A stretch of 62,489 bases of DNA from an uncultured Alphaproteobacteria bacterium (GTDB taxonomy: Bacteria > Pseudomonadota > Alphaproteobacteria > HIMB59 > GCA-002718135). Under the pieces are notes generated by a model. That model did not search any database, was not told the DNA's origin, and saw nothing but the letters and a program-made list of their open reading frames with translations. The stretch covers positions 1-62,489 of the forward strand of contig CACJAV010000007.1 in the NCBI GenBank assembly GCA_902591485.1, given 5' to 3'. Shown here piece after piece: positions 53,317 to 62,368 of the stretch (its first letter is position 1; the number at the start of each line of letters is the position of its first letter). The position numbers were made by a program, and so were the translations under genes.

Positions 53317-54741
53317 ATGGCAGATAATATCGGTGTGCATTGGTTTAGGTTAGATTTAAGATTAGCTGACAATCCTTCTATTGAGAATCTCTCAAAAAAT
53401 GTTGCATCAATCATGCCTATATATATTCATGATGAAAATCAAAATATTGGGCAGGCATCAAAATGTTGGCTAGAAAAATCTCTTAAAAGTTTAAATAGCC
53501 AACTTAATAAACTTAATAGTAGATTGTATATTTTTAGAGGACATCCTGAACAAATAATAAATAAAATTTTACAAAACAAAAGTATTACTCATGTTTATTG
53601 GAATAGGCTTTATGATGAAGATTCAATTAGTCGTGATAAAAATATTAAATCTTCTTTGCAAAAAAAATCAATATCATGTCAATCATTTAATGGTTATCTT
53701 TTGACAGAGCCATGGAATATTCAAAATAAATCTGGAAGTTTTTTTAAAGTGTTTACTCCATTTTGGAAAACCAATTATGAATTATTAAAAAATAACGAAT
53801 TAGATTTAGGTTCTAAAAAAAAACATAATTTTTTTAATCAAACAATTGACTTCAGTATAAGAGCTGAAGAATTAAAATTAAATTCACCAAAAAAGATGTG
53901 GATGGATAAAATAATTTCTTATTGGGAAATAGGAGAGGATGCTGCTAAAGTTAAACTAAAAAAATTTATCAAATCTAAATTGCAAAATTATAGTTCTGGA
54001 CGAGATAGGCCAGATACAGAATTTACATCAAGGTTATCTCCTCATCTCCATTTTGGTGAAATATCCCCAAGAAGAATTTTTTCTGAAGTAATGAAATCAA
54101 CAATAGATGAAGATAATAAAAGAAAATATTTATCTGAAATTGGGTGGAGAGATTTTTCTTATAATTTGCTTTATAATTATCCAAAAATGACTGATAAGCC
54201 TATTCAAAAAAAGTTTAATAAATTTCCATGGCTGCAAGATAAAAATTCTCTAAAGAAGTGGCAATTTGGAAAAACTGGAATTCCAATAGTTGATGCAGGG
54301 ATGAAAGAGTTATATGAAACTGGTTGGATGCATAATAGGGTAAGAATGATTGTTGGTTCTTTTCTAACTAAAAACTTATTGATTCATTGGAAGGAAGGAG
54401 AAAGATGGTTTTTTGATTGTCTTCTTGATGCTGATATTGGATCAAACTCTGCAGGTTGGCAATGGATTTCGGGGAGTGGGGCCGATGCAAGTCCATATTT
54501 CAGAATTTTTAACCCAATTTTACAGGGAAAAAAATTTGATCCAAAAGGTGATTATGTTAGAAAATTCATTCCATCTTTAACAAAGATACCTGATAAATTT
54601 GTTCATTCACCCTGGGAGATGAGTTCTGAAGAGCAAAAACAATACAATTTTTCTCTAGAAAAAGATTATTTATTACCGGTTGTGGATTTAAGTGAAACTA
54701 GAAAAAGGGCACTTGCTGCGTTTAAAAGCATAAGTGAATAG
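53317..54741 (+). CDS. phr: Deoxyribodipyrimidine photolyase (class I)
   Basis: Light-driven repair of cyclobutane pyrimidine dimers, 474 residues. The N-terminal antenna domain starts HWFRLDLRLADNPS. The FAD domain shows EFTSRLSPHLHFGEISPR, IPIVDAGMKELYETGWMHNRVRMIVGSFLTKNLLIHW, the DADIGSNSAGWQWISGSGADASPYFRIFNP stretch and YVRKFIPSL. The electron-transfer tryptophans are within these blocks. It leads a five-gene operon with an FAD oxidoreductase and a Cfa-type methyltransferase. Its 3' end overlaps the next gene by eight bases if the GTG start there is right. Confidence 0.95.
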   Translation: MADNIGVHWFRLDLRLADNPSIENLSKNVASIMPIYIHDENQNIGQASKCWLEKSLKSLNSQLNKLNSRLYIFRGHPEQIINKILQNKSITHVYWNRLYDEDSISRDKNIKSSLQKKSISCQSFNGYLLTEPWNIQNKSGSFFKVFTPFWKTNYELLKNNELDLGSKKKHNFFNQTIDFSIRAEELKLNSPKKMWMDKIISYWEIGEDAAKVKLKKFIKSKLQNYSSGRDRPDTEFTSRLSPHLHFGEISPRRIFSEVMKSTIDEDNKRKYLSEIGWRDFSYNLLYNYPKMTDKPIQKKFNKFPWLQDKNSLKKWQFGKTGIPIVDAGMKELYETGWMHNRVRMIVGSFLTKNLLIHWKEGERWFFDCLLDADIGSNSAGWQWISGSGADASPYFRIFNPILQGKKFDPKGDYVRKFIPSLTKIPDKFVHSPWEMSSEEQKQYNFSLEKDYLLPVVDLSETRKRALAAFKSISE

Positions 54742-56032
54742 AGATGTGCAAAAAAAAATTGCTGTAATAGGCTCTGGCATTTCAGGCATAAGTGCAGCTT
54801 ATATTTTGTCATCTAAATATAAAATTCATTTATTTGAAAAAAATGATTATTTTGGTGGTCACACAAGAACTTTAACTGTTCCTGAAGATAATAACATAGC
54901 AATTGATACTGGGTTCATCGTTTTCAATGATAAAAACTATCCTGACCTAATAAAATTTTTTAATCATTTAGACATTTTAACCTCTAATTCTGATATGTCA
55001 TTTGCAGTATCTGATAGTTTTGCAAAAATCGAGTATGGTGGAAAAAACCTTAAATCTCTTTTTGCCCAAAGTAAGAATATTGTAAATTTTAATTTTTTAA
55101 AAATGACTTATGAAATTTATAGATTTTATAAATTATGTAAAACTGTCAAGCGTGACAGTCTTACAGATAGCCTAACAATATCTGAATTTTTGGATGAAAA
55201 TAATTTTTCTTTTTATATGAGAAATTTGCACATTTATCCTTTGATTTCATCAATATGGTCCACAAATCAATCTGATGTCATCAATTTTCCTTTTAGATTA
55301 TTTTTAAATTTTTTTAATAATCATGACTTATTTAATTTTAAAGATAGGCCTCAATGGAAATTCGTAAATGGTGGCAGTAACACTTATGTTAAAAAAATAT
55401 TAAGTCTTAAGAAATTTGAGTATTCGTTAAACTGTAAAATTACAGATATTAAAAGAGAAGGAAATCAGATTAAAATAATCAATAATAATCAAGAACTCAC
55501 TTTTGATTTTTTAGTTTTAGCTACTCATGCTGATCAGGCATTAAAATTACTTAGGGATCCAACTTTAGACGAAATAGAAATTTTGTCTAAGTTTCAATAT
55601 ACAACAAATAAAGCTTACTTGCATTCTGATATAGAAATGATGCCTAAAAATAAAAACACATGGTCTAGCTGGAATTTCATAAAAAACAAAAAAAACAGTA
55701 AAGAATTTACTCTTTCTTATTGGATGAATAATTTACAAAAATTGAAAACTAGAAATAATTATTTTGTTACTATTAATCCAACTCAAGCTCCAAATTACAT
55801 TTATGATGAAACTGTTTTTACACATCCTAAGTTTGACTTCGCTTCCCATAGAGCTCAAAAGATGTTGAAAGATATTCAGGGTATCAAAAACACTTTTTTT
55901 TGTGGATCTTATCACGGATTTGGTTTTCACGAGGATGGTATTCAATCTGCTGCACACATAGCTAAGTTGTTAGAAGTTGATATACCTTGGAAAAGAGATA
56001 ATAGTTTTTATAATAGATTACAATATTTATAA
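54734..56032 (+). CDS. FAD-dependent oxidoreductase (amine-oxidase-like, COG2907 type)
   Basis: A 432-residue flavoprotein with a Rossmann start (KIAVIGSGISGISAAYILSS), the second FAD element HLFEKNDYFGGHTRTL, and a C-terminal FAD closure (FCGSYHGFGFHEDGIQSAAHIAKLL). It is the protein usually found with DUF1365 and a Cfa-like methyltransferase, where it probably acts on fatty-acyl chains (desaturation or oxidation). Two GTG starts (54734 and 54746) are possible; the first overlaps the photolyase stop. The neighbours suggest a membrane-lipid modification role, but the reaction is not shown by the sequence. Confidence 0.85.
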   Translation: MNRDVQKKIAVIGSGISGISAAYILSSKYKIHLFEKNDYFGGHTRTLTVPEDNNIAIDTGFIVFNDKNYPDLIKFFNHLDILTSNSDMSFAVSDSFAKIEYGGKNLKSLFAQSKNIVNFNFLKMTYEIYRFYKLCKTVKRDSLTDSLTISEFLDENNFSFYMRNLHIYPLISSIWSTNQSDVINFPFRLFLNFFNNHDLFNFKDRPQWKFVNGGSNTYVKKILSLKKFEYSLNCKITDIKREGNQIKIINNNQELTFDFLVLATHADQALKLLRDPTLDEIEILSKFQYTTNKAYLHSDIEMMPKNKNTWSSWNFIKNKKNSKEFTLSYWMNNLQKLKTRNNYFVTINPTQAPNYIYDETVFTHPKFDFASHRAQKMLKDIQGIKNTFFCGSYHGFGFHEDGIQSAAHIAKLLEVDIPWKRDNSFYNRLQYL

Positions 56033-56034
56033 AA

Positions 56035-56808
56035 ATGAATTCAAAAATTTTATTATCTTCTATAGTTCACAAACGTTTTGGAAAAATTAATCATTTATTC
56101 AAATATAAGGTTCCTAGTATTTTTTTAGATTTAGATGAGTTAGAAAAAGTAAAAAAAAATTCTTATATTTTCTCCATAAATTCTTTTAATATCTTGTCAT
56201 TCTATGAGAAAGATCATGGTTATCGTGATCATAGAAAAATAAAAGAATATATAGTTGATCATCTGAATAGTTATAATATTCAATTTAAAAAGCTTAAAAT
56301 AAAGATTTTGTGTTTTCCAAGAATATTAGGATACGTTTTTAATCCTTTATCAGTAATTTACTGTTATGAAGATGAGGATTTAATCTCTATTTTTTATGAA
56401 GTAAAGAATACATCAAACGAACAACATACGTATGTTTTTGGAAAAGGTTCTGGTTCGGTATTCAGTACATTAAAACATAAGTGTGATAAAAATTTTTATG
56501 TTTCACCTTTTATAGGTATGAAAGGAAAGTATTTATTTACAAACAAATTGGATCAAGAGAAAATCAATTTGATAATAGATCTTTATGATGCAAATAATAA
56601 TAGAGTATTAATGGCATCCCAAACTGGAAAGTTTGTTGATTTTAAAGCAACAAAATTATTAAAATATAATATTTTAAATCCTCTTTTTGGATTTAAAGTT
56701 ATGGCAGCTATTTTGTTTGAAGCCTTAAGGATTGTTTTTAAGGGCGGAAGATATTATGCTAGAAAGAAAAAAACAATTGATACAGTTTCGTTTGAGGGGA
56801 GTTTTTAA
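56035..56808 (+). CDS. DUF1365 protein
   Basis: A 257-residue protein of the DUF1365 family. Landmarks are the opening IVHKRFGKINHLFKYKVPSIFLDLDEL, the conserved FCFPRILGYVFNPLSVIYCY (here KILCFPRIL), and the later NTSNEQHTYVF and FKVMAAILFEALRIVFKG. Function is not established, but it is nearly always encoded beside an FAD oxidoreductase and a Cfa-type enzyme, as here. It begins three bases after that oxidoreductase and overlaps the methyltransferase gene by one base. Confidence 0.88.
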   Translation: MNSKILLSSIVHKRFGKINHLFKYKVPSIFLDLDELEKVKKNSYIFSINSFNILSFYEKDHGYRDHRKIKEYIVDHLNSYNIQFKKLKIKILCFPRILGYVFNPLSVIYCYEDEDLISIFYEVKNTSNEQHTYVFGKGSGSVFSTLKHKCDKNFYVSPFIGMKGKYLFTNKLDQEKINLIIDLYDANNNRVLMASQTGKFVDFKATKLLKYNILNPLFGFKVMAAILFEALRIVFKGGRYYARKKKTIDTVSFEGSF

Positions 56809-58001
56809 TGAATTATGTAAATGATAAATTTCAACAGTCTTTTGAAATTGTAGCAGAAAAATTCTTATCAAAGATTCGTTTCGGTGAACTAATTGTTACA
56901 TTTCCATCAGGCGTAACTAAATCTTTTAAAGGAACAAATGGTGATGAAATAGCTGATTTAAAATTACATAATTATAAATTTATTTCTAAAATTCTAAAAA
57001 GAAAATCAATTGGTTTTGCAGAGTCTTATATGGATGGTGATTTTAGCTCTTCAGATTTAACTAAATTACTTTTAATTTCTTTTAAAAATGAAAAGTATTT
57101 TCTGTATAATTTGAAATCTAATATTTTTTTTAATATTTATTCAAAGTTTAAGCATTTTCTTAATGATAATACCAAAAAACAAAGTAAAAAAAATATAGAG
57201 TACCACTATGATCTAGGAAATAGTTTTTATGACAAATGGTTAGATCAAAGTATGACTTACTCCTCAGCATATTTTGAAAAAGATAATCAAAATTTATTTG
57301 ATGCTCAAATTAGCAAATATAAACAGATCGCAAAGTCACTTAATTTAAATGAAAATTCTGTGGTCCTTGAAATTGGTTGTGGTTGGGGAGGCTTTTCTTC
57401 ATATATCGCCAAAAATTTTAAATCTAAAATAGATGCAATTACTATATCTAAAGAACAATTTGATTATGCATCAAATAGAATTCAGCAAGAGGGTTTAGGG
57501 GAAAAAGTATCAATAAAATATAGTGATTATAGAGATATTGAGAATAAGTATACAAATATAGCTTCAATAGAGATGTTTGAAGCTGTTGGAAAAAAATATT
57601 GGGAGAAATATTTTAGTATTTTAAAAAATTCTTTAGCTAATTCTGGTAAAGCTGCATTACAAATTATAACTATTGATGATCAGAGAGCGATTGAATATCA
57701 GCGTCAACCTGATTTTATACAGCAATATATTTTTCCAGGTGGTATGCTGCCTACTAAAAAAGAACTTAAAGAAATCAATTACAAAGTTGGCCTTGATTTT
57801 AAAGAGATAAAAAGTTTTGGTTTATCATATGCAAAAACACTGAATCTTTGGAATAAACAATTTCAAAATTCATGGGATGATCTAGCTCAATTAGGATTTA
57901 ATAAAAGATTTAAAAGAATGTGGGAATTTTATTTATCTTATTGCGAGACAGGCTTTATCTCTAAGTCTACTGATGTTTCTCATTTTTTAATTAATAGATG
58001 A
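56808..58001 (+). CDS. Cyclopropane-fatty-acid synthase-family methyltransferase
   Basis: A 397-residue SAM-dependent methyltransferase. Motif I is VLEIGCGWGGFSSYIA (about residue 185), preceded by IEYHYDLGNSFYDKWLDQSMTYSSAYF, which binds the phospholipid acyl chain in Cfa-type enzymes. It then has SIEMFEAVGKKYWEKYF and QYIFPGGMLPT. It methylates an unsaturated acyl chain within a membrane phospholipid, giving a cyclopropane or methyl/methylene derivative. The neighbours resemble those of loci for furan and other methylated fatty acids in Rhodobacter, but I cannot say which product is made. Confidence 0.9.
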   Translation: MNYVNDKFQQSFEIVAEKFLSKIRFGELIVTFPSGVTKSFKGTNGDEIADLKLHNYKFISKILKRKSIGFAESYMDGDFSSSDLTKLLLISFKNEKYFLYNLKSNIFFNIYSKFKHFLNDNTKKQSKKNIEYHYDLGNSFYDKWLDQSMTYSSAYFEKDNQNLFDAQISKYKQIAKSLNLNENSVVLEIGCGWGGFSSYIAKNFKSKIDAITISKEQFDYASNRIQQEGLGEKVSIKYSDYRDIENKYTNIASIEMFEAVGKKYWEKYFSILKNSLANSGKAALQIITIDDQRAIEYQRQPDFIQQYIFPGGMLPTKKELKEINYKVGLDFKEIKSFGLSYAKTLNLWNKQFQNSWDDLAQLGFNKRFKRMWEFYLSYCETGFISKSTDVSHFLINR

Positions 58002-58516
58002 GTAAAATAAAAATTTTTTTAATTCTTAGTGGTTATCAGTTAACTTGGTTGATGTGTGTTTTTGGTGAAGTTTTGTATCAAAGTTCATTACCTGGGCTTA
58101 TGACCGGAATAATTTTTTTATTATTGGTTTTTGTAAATTCAAAAAATAAAAAAAGATTTTTTTATATTATTTTTTTAATTTCGATTATTGGATATTTATT
58201 TGACTCAATTTTAGTAAATTTGCGAATTTATGATTTTAATACTTCTGTAAATGTGGGTGTGTTACCAATTTGGATGCTTGTTCTATGGCCTAGTTTTGCA
58301 ACGTTATTTGATGAAATTTTAGTTTTTTTATCTAAATATAAATTAATAGCTTTTATGCTTAGTGGCAGCTTAGGGCCTCTCACGTATTATTCAGGAGATC
58401 CTTTAGGATTAATTGATATCAATAACTCTATATTCTTCTTTATTTTGATGATCCCTTTTTGGATTTTTCTTATGCTTTTCTATTTAAATTTTTTGTTAAG
58501 ATTAAGATTTAATTAG
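57998..58516 (+). CDS. DUF2878 membrane protein
   Basis: A 172-residue inner-membrane protein with five or so helices, matching the DUF2878 pattern (YQLTWLMCVFGE near the start, DSILVNLRIYDFNT, PIWMLVLWPSFATLFDE, SGSLGPLTYYSGDPLGLI). The role is unknown; it is a frequent last member of Cfa/DUF1365/FAD-oxidoreductase operons. It overlaps the methyltransferase stop by four bases and converges on trcR with an eight-base overlap. Confidence 0.8.
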   Translation: MSKIKIFLILSGYQLTWLMCVFGEVLYQSSLPGLMTGIIFLLLVFVNSKNKKRFFYIIFLISIIGYLFDSILVNLRIYDFNTSVNVGVLPIWMLVLWPSFATLFDEILVFLSKYKLIAFMLSGSLGPLTYYSGDPLGLIDINNSIFFFILMIPFWIFLMLFYLNFLLRLRFN

Positions 58517-59084
58517 TATTTTCTTTAGCTAAAGATTTTGCTTTTGCTTCTTCTCTATCTCTTTTATTTTTTGCACGGTTAAGGGCTTTTTCAAGATCTT
58601 GATAAGAGCATAAACCAGTATCCATTGGGCTTTTTGCTTCAAGTACAGCTTCTCTAAAAGTTCCATTTCGAATTGCTTCAACAGTATTTTTTGTAGATCC
58701 AGTTAATTTTGCGATCTGAGAACTACTTAGCTCATCAGGATATCTTTTGATTAACCATAAGATAGCGTATGGTTTTTCTTGGCGAAGTGAGAGTGGTGTG
58801 TATTTTGAGTCCTTTTTTCGAGGAGGAAGAGATTCGATTACCTCTGAAGAAATAAGCTGTAAACTTGCTGAAGGGTCATTTTCACATCTTGATATTTCTT
58901 CTTTTGTTAATTGTTTATTATCTATTGGATCGTATCCACGCATACCAACGGCAACTTCACCATCTGCAATACCCTGTACCTCTAACTCATGAAGGCCACA
59001 GAATTCAGATATTTGTTGGAAGCTTAATCCGGTATTATCTATAAGCCATATTGCTGTAGCTTTCGGCATTAGTGGTAATTTCAT
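58509..59084 (-). CDS. trcR: Cell-cycle transcriptional regulator TrcR (DUF1013)
   Basis: A 191-residue alphaproteobacterium-specific regulator. The N-terminal half begins LPLMPKATAIWLIDNTGLSFQQISEFCGLHELEVQGIADGEVAVGMRGYDP. A second helix-turn-helix-like segment follows (AILWLIKRYPDELSSSQIAKLTGSTKNTVEAIRNGTF). The name follows the DUF1013/TrcR family, studied mainly in Rhodobacterales; essentially the same architecture is conserved here. Together with CcrM it shows a CtrA/GcrA-type cell-cycle background. Both HTH-like elements are intact. Confidence 0.9.
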   Translation of the reverse strand: MKLPLMPKATAIWLIDNTGLSFQQISEFCGLHELEVQGIADGEVAVGMRGYDPIDNKQLTKEEISRCENDPSASLQLISSEVIESLPPRKKDSKYTPLSLRQEKPYAILWLIKRYPDELSSSQIAKLTGSTKNTVEAIRNGTFREAVLEAKSPMDTGLCSYQDLEKALNRAKNKRDREEAKAKSLAKENTN

Positions 59085-59155
59085 ATTTAATCCTTTTATA
59101 AAAAAAAAACTCTTATAAATATATTCCTATAAATTTAATATAAAAATAATTAATT

Positions 59156-59338
59156 ATGTCAGATTTTTTGGAAATAGATGAAAAGAAAAAGACTATAAAA
59201 AAGCTGAATTTAGAGGATTTGAGCATAGAAAATTTAAAAGAATATATTTTAGAGCTTCAAGAGGAGATTAAGAGGATAAAAACAGAAATAGACCTTAAGC
59301 AAAGCTCTATCAGCGATGCAGAAAAATACTTTAAATAA
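59156..59338 (+). CDS. DUF1192 small protein
   Basis: A 60-residue acidic/basic helical protein of the DUF1192 family. The pattern is LNLEDLSIENLKEYILELQEEIKRIKTEIDLKQSSISDAEKYF, including the typical DLS(I/V)xxLxxxIxxLxxEIxR motif. Function unknown; it is widespread in alphaproteobacteria, often between a regulator and ribosomal protein genes. It is divergent from trcR and converges on rpmE with no gap. Confidence 0.82.
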   Translation: MSDFLEIDEKKKTIKKLNLEDLSIENLKEYILELQEEIKRIKTEIDLKQSSISDAEKYFK

Positions 59339-59566
59339 CTATTTTGTTATTTTAAGTCCCTTAAAACGTTTTTGGAACCTTGCAACCTGCCCCTCAGACT
59401 CGTTAAGGTTAGCCTTTCCACCTGTCCATGCTGGGTGAGATTTAGGATCAATCTCCAGTTTAAGAGTATCATTCTCTTTTCCCCATGTGGATCTAGTCTT
59501 AAATGTTGAGCCATCAGTCATGACAACATTAATTTCATGGTAATCAGGATGTAAATTTTTCTTCAT
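59339..59566 (-). CDS. rpmE: 50S ribosomal protein L31
   Basis: A 75-residue protein with the L31 pattern: [18 protein letters not shown], then [32 protein letters not shown]. It has no CxxC zinc pair, so it is a C-minus type as in many alphaproteobacteria. It lies downstream of suhB on the same strand with about 27 bases between them, and stops exactly where DUF1192 ends. Confidence 0.96.
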   Translation of the reverse strand: MKKNLHPDYHEINVVMTDGSTFKTRSTWGKENDTLKLEIDPKSHPAWTGGKANLNESEGQVARFQKRFKGLKITK

Positions 59567-59593
59567 TATTAGGGGCTTATAGTTAAATATATT

Positions 59594-60370
59594 TTAAAGT
59601 AAAGTCAGATTTTCTAACAATTTGTTATGAATCAATGAATTTGAAACAGTTATATCTCTTGATTTTGTTGTCCATTTATCACCATTTGGTTTAGAGACTT
59701 TGCCTCCTGCTTCTTTTACTAACAACACTCCAGAGCAAATATCCCATAAATTTAGATCTCTTTCCCAAAAACCATCAATTTTACCAGCCGCAACATAGGC
59801 TAAATCTAAAGCAGCGGATCCTAATCTTCTAACACCTGCAGTATTTTTCGATACATTATCTAGCTCAGTATAAAATTTTTCATAAATTCTGTTACTAAAA
59901 GGAATACCTGTTCCTATTAAACAATCAGTTAAATTAATTCTCTTTGAGACTCTTAATCTTTTATTGTTACACCATGATCCTTTACCAAGAGATGCCCAAT
60001 AAAACTCATTCAAAATTGGATTATAAACTACTCCATCAGTTATTTCATTGTTGATCATTTTTGCAATAACAATAGATACAAATGGAATTCCGTGAATAAA
60101 ATTTGATGTTCCATCAATAGGATCAATAATTATCGTTTCTCCATCCCCTTTAATATGACCAGACTCTTCAGTTAAGTAATTAACATTAGGATAATAATAT
60201 TTTAATGTTTCTAATATTGATTGCTCAACTTTTAAATCAGCGCTCGTAACAAAATCACCAACATTTTTTGATTGTATTTGTAAATTTTCTATTTCACCAA
60301 AATCTCTTGTGAGTATTCTGCCAGCTTTTCTTGCTGCTTTTTCAAAAATATTAATTGTAGCTGGAAGCAT
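59594..60370 (-). CDS. suhB: Inositol-monophosphatase-family phosphatase (SuhB)
   Basis: A 258-residue Mg2+-dependent phosphatase. Metal-binding motifs are TEESGHIKGDG (the Glu), IIDPIDGTSNFIHGIPF (the Asp pair) and WDICSGVLLVKEAGGKV near the C-terminus. In E. coli SuhB hydrolyses inositol phosphates and also contributes to rRNA antitermination; in alphaproteobacteria the in vivo substrate is uncertain. Its ATG overlaps the efp stop by one base, so they are translated from one message. Confidence 0.93.
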   Translation of the reverse strand: MLPATINIFEKAARKAGRILTRDFGEIENLQIQSKNVGDFVTSADLKVEQSILETLKYYYPNVNYLTEESGHIKGDGETIIIDPIDGTSNFIHGIPFVSIVIAKMINNEITDGVVYNPILNEFYWASLGKGSWCNNKRLRVSKRINLTDCLIGTGIPFSNRIYEKFYTELDNVSKNTAGVRRLGSAALDLAYVAAGKIDGFWERDLNLWDICSGVLLVKEAGGKVSKPNGDKWTTKSRDITVSNSLIHNKLLENLTLL

Positions 60371-60939
60371 TATTTTTTTACTTTTTCTAAATAGCTTGCA
60401 TCTGCAGTACTAATTACTACGAAATCATCGGTGGTTATAAAGGGAGGTACGGTAGTTTTAATACCGCCACTTAATATAGCAGGTTTGTATGATGATGCTG
60501 CTGTTTGACCCTTAACAACACCTTCGGTTTCTTCAACCTTGAGAGTGATACTATCTGGAAGTTCAATTCCAACTACTAATCCTTCATAAAATTGAAGATT
60601 AATATTATCGTTTTCTACCAAAAACTTAGATTGACTCTCTGAAATTATATCTTCACCAATTTCAATTTGTTCGTATGAAGCATTATCCATAAAAACGAAT
60701 TTATTATTTTCTGAGTATAAATATTGACACAATCTTTCATCAAGAATTGCCCTTTCAACACTCTCAGAAGATCTAAATCTTTCATTCATTTTTGTGCCTT
60801 CACGTATTTCTTTCATCTCTACCTGCAAATATGCACCACCTTTACCTGGTTGAGTGTGTTGAGTTTTTAATACTCGCCACAATTTTGAATTTATTTCCAG
60901 TATGTTCCCTACTTTAATTTGGTTACCGTCTATTTTCAT
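60370..60939 (-). CDS. efp: Elongation factor P
   Basis: Relieves ribosome stalling at proline runs. The 189-residue protein has the three-domain layout starting MKIDGNQIKVGNIL, with the tip loop TQPGKGGAYLQVEMK. Lys33 there is the residue that takes the beta-lysyl (or other) modification. The end is TTDDFVVISTADASYLEKVKK. No epmA/B genes are in the window. It sits between a small unknown protein, whose stop overlaps its start by 17 bases, and suhB. Confidence 0.97.
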   Translation of the reverse strand: MKIDGNQIKVGNILEINSKLWRVLKTQHTQPGKGGAYLQVEMKEIREGTKMNERFRSSESVERAILDERLCQYLYSENNKFVFMDNASYEQIEIGEDIISESQSKFLVENDNINLQFYEGLVVGIELPDSITLKVEETEGVVKGQTAASSYKPAILSGGIKTTVPPFITTDDFVVISTADASYLEKVKK

Positions 60940-61351
60940 TTTTTTTCCTAAAGTATAGTTTTTTAAATTTTAAATTTATGTTTTTTAAATTTCTGCAGTC
61001 TACTATATTAAAAGATGGATTTAACAAAACTCTATTTTTGTTCGCTATATCATTGACTTTTTTTAAGATCACTAAATTGCCTCTAAGTTTTATAAATTCA
61101 ATTTTTTTTGTAGCCATTCTTATACCAAGACTGCTATCATAACCGCAGTCTACAAACATCTTAAAACTAGAATTACCAAATTTGGATTTTAAGATTTTTT
61201 GAAAAGTTAAAACAAAATCTGATCCAAAACCTTTTAAAATATATTTTTTAAAATGTAGGATGGGTTTGATTTTATAGGTTCTTGCTTCTAGTATAATATC
61301 TTCAGCTTGATTGAGCGTATTTATACTAAAAGCGTTAAGTTTATTTTTCAC
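60923..61351 (-). CDS. Small conserved-looking protein of unknown function
   Basis: I cannot name this 142-residue protein. It has no signal peptide or membrane helix. The most structured-looking part is the centre: MFVDCGYDSSLGIRMATKK followed by FIKLRGNLVILKKVNDIANK, an alternation of strands and helices with a DCG motif. From memory this resembles short proteins encoded near glycolysis genes in some Rhodospirillales, but I could not confirm that. It begins directly after the gap stop codon and overlaps efp by 17 bases, so it is in the same tight gap-X-efp-suhB unit, which supports it being real. Confidence 0.65.
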   Translation of the reverse strand: MKNKLNAFSINTLNQAEDIILEARTYKIKPILHFKKYILKGFGSDFVLTFQKILKSKFGNSSFKMFVDCGYDSSLGIRMATKKIEFIKLRGNLVILKKVNDIANKNRVLLNPSFNIVDCRNLKNINLKFKKLYFRKKNENRR

Positions 61352-62356
61352 CTATAAGAATTTTTTGAAATCAAGCATTGTATCAATCATTCTATTAGAA
61401 AAGCCCCATTCATTATCATACCAAGACAGTACTCTACAAAATTTTTGATTAATAACCTGGGTTTGAGTTAAATCAAAAATAGAACTGCTAGAATTATGAT
61501 TAAAATCAATTGATACTAGTGGTAGATTGTTAGTAGTTAAAATATTTTTTAATTGTTTTGTTTTTGTGGCTTTAATTACAAAATCATTTATTTTTTCAAC
61601 AGATGTTTTTTTCTTAGATGTAAAAGTAAAATCTATAAGTGAAACATTCGGTGTAGGTACCCTAATTGCTGTTCCATCTAATCTACCTTTTAATTTGGGC
61701 AAAACTAGACTCAATGCTTTTGCTGCTCCAGTTGAAGTAGGTATCATTGAAATAGCAGCTCCCCTAGCTCTTCTAAGATCGCTATGCGTTTGATCAACAG
61801 TTCTTTGATCACCTGTATAGCTGTGAATTGTTGTCATAAAACCATTTTCAATTCCGACAGTTTTATCAAGAACCATTGCTACTGGTGCTAAGCAATTTGT
61901 CGTGCAAGATCCATTAGAAATAACATTGTGCTTACTTTTTAAAAGATTATTATTAACCCCTTGAACAATTGTAGCATCAACATTAGAACCTGGCGCAGAA
62001 ATAATAACTTTTTTTGCTCCTGCAATTAAGTGGGAACTCGCTTTTTCCTTACTTGCAAAAACTCCACTACATTCCAAAACAACATCTACTTTAAGTTCCT
62101 TCCAAGGAAGATTGCTTGGATCTCTCTCACTATAAAATTTAATTTCTTTATTTTTATATTTCAGACCTTTTCTAGTTTTCTTAATCTCAACTGGAAGTTT
62201 TCCGTGGATGCTATCAAACTGCATTAAATGCAAACTCGAGTCCAAGCCACCTAATTCATTAATTGCTACAATTTCTACACCTTTTAAATTTTTTTCTACA
62301 AATGCCCTAAAAACTAATTTTCCAATTCTTCCAAAACCGTTAATCGCAACCTTCAT
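61352..62356 (-). CDS. gap: Glyceraldehyde-3-phosphate dehydrogenase
   Basis: A 334-residue GAPDH. The NAD-binding start is VAINGFGRIGKLVFRA, and catalytic Cys151 is in SNGSCTTNCLAPVA. The sequence also shows TIHSYTGDQRTVDQTHSDLRRAR and SWYDNEWGFSNRM. At the coenzyme-selecting position it has Glu (AINELG) where NAD-specific enzymes usually have Asp, so specificity is not certain. It follows tkt by 12 bases. pgk, the common next gene in this class, is not present here; instead an unknown small gene follows. Confidence 0.96.
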   Translation of the reverse strand: MKVAINGFGRIGKLVFRAFVEKNLKGVEIVAINELGGLDSSLHLMQFDSIHGKLPVEIKKTRKGLKYKNKEIKFYSERDPSNLPWKELKVDVVLECSGVFASKEKASSHLIAGAKKVIISAPGSNVDATIVQGVNNNLLKSKHNVISNGSCTTNCLAPVAMVLDKTVGIENGFMTTIHSYTGDQRTVDQTHSDLRRARGAAISMIPTSTGAAKALSLVLPKLKGRLDGTAIRVPTPNVSLIDFTFTSKKKTSVEKINDFVIKATKTKQLKNILTTNNLPLVSIDFNHNSSSSIFDLTQTQVINQKFCRVLSWYDNEWGFSNRMIDTMLDFKKFL

Positions 62357-62368
62357 TTCATACCCTCT

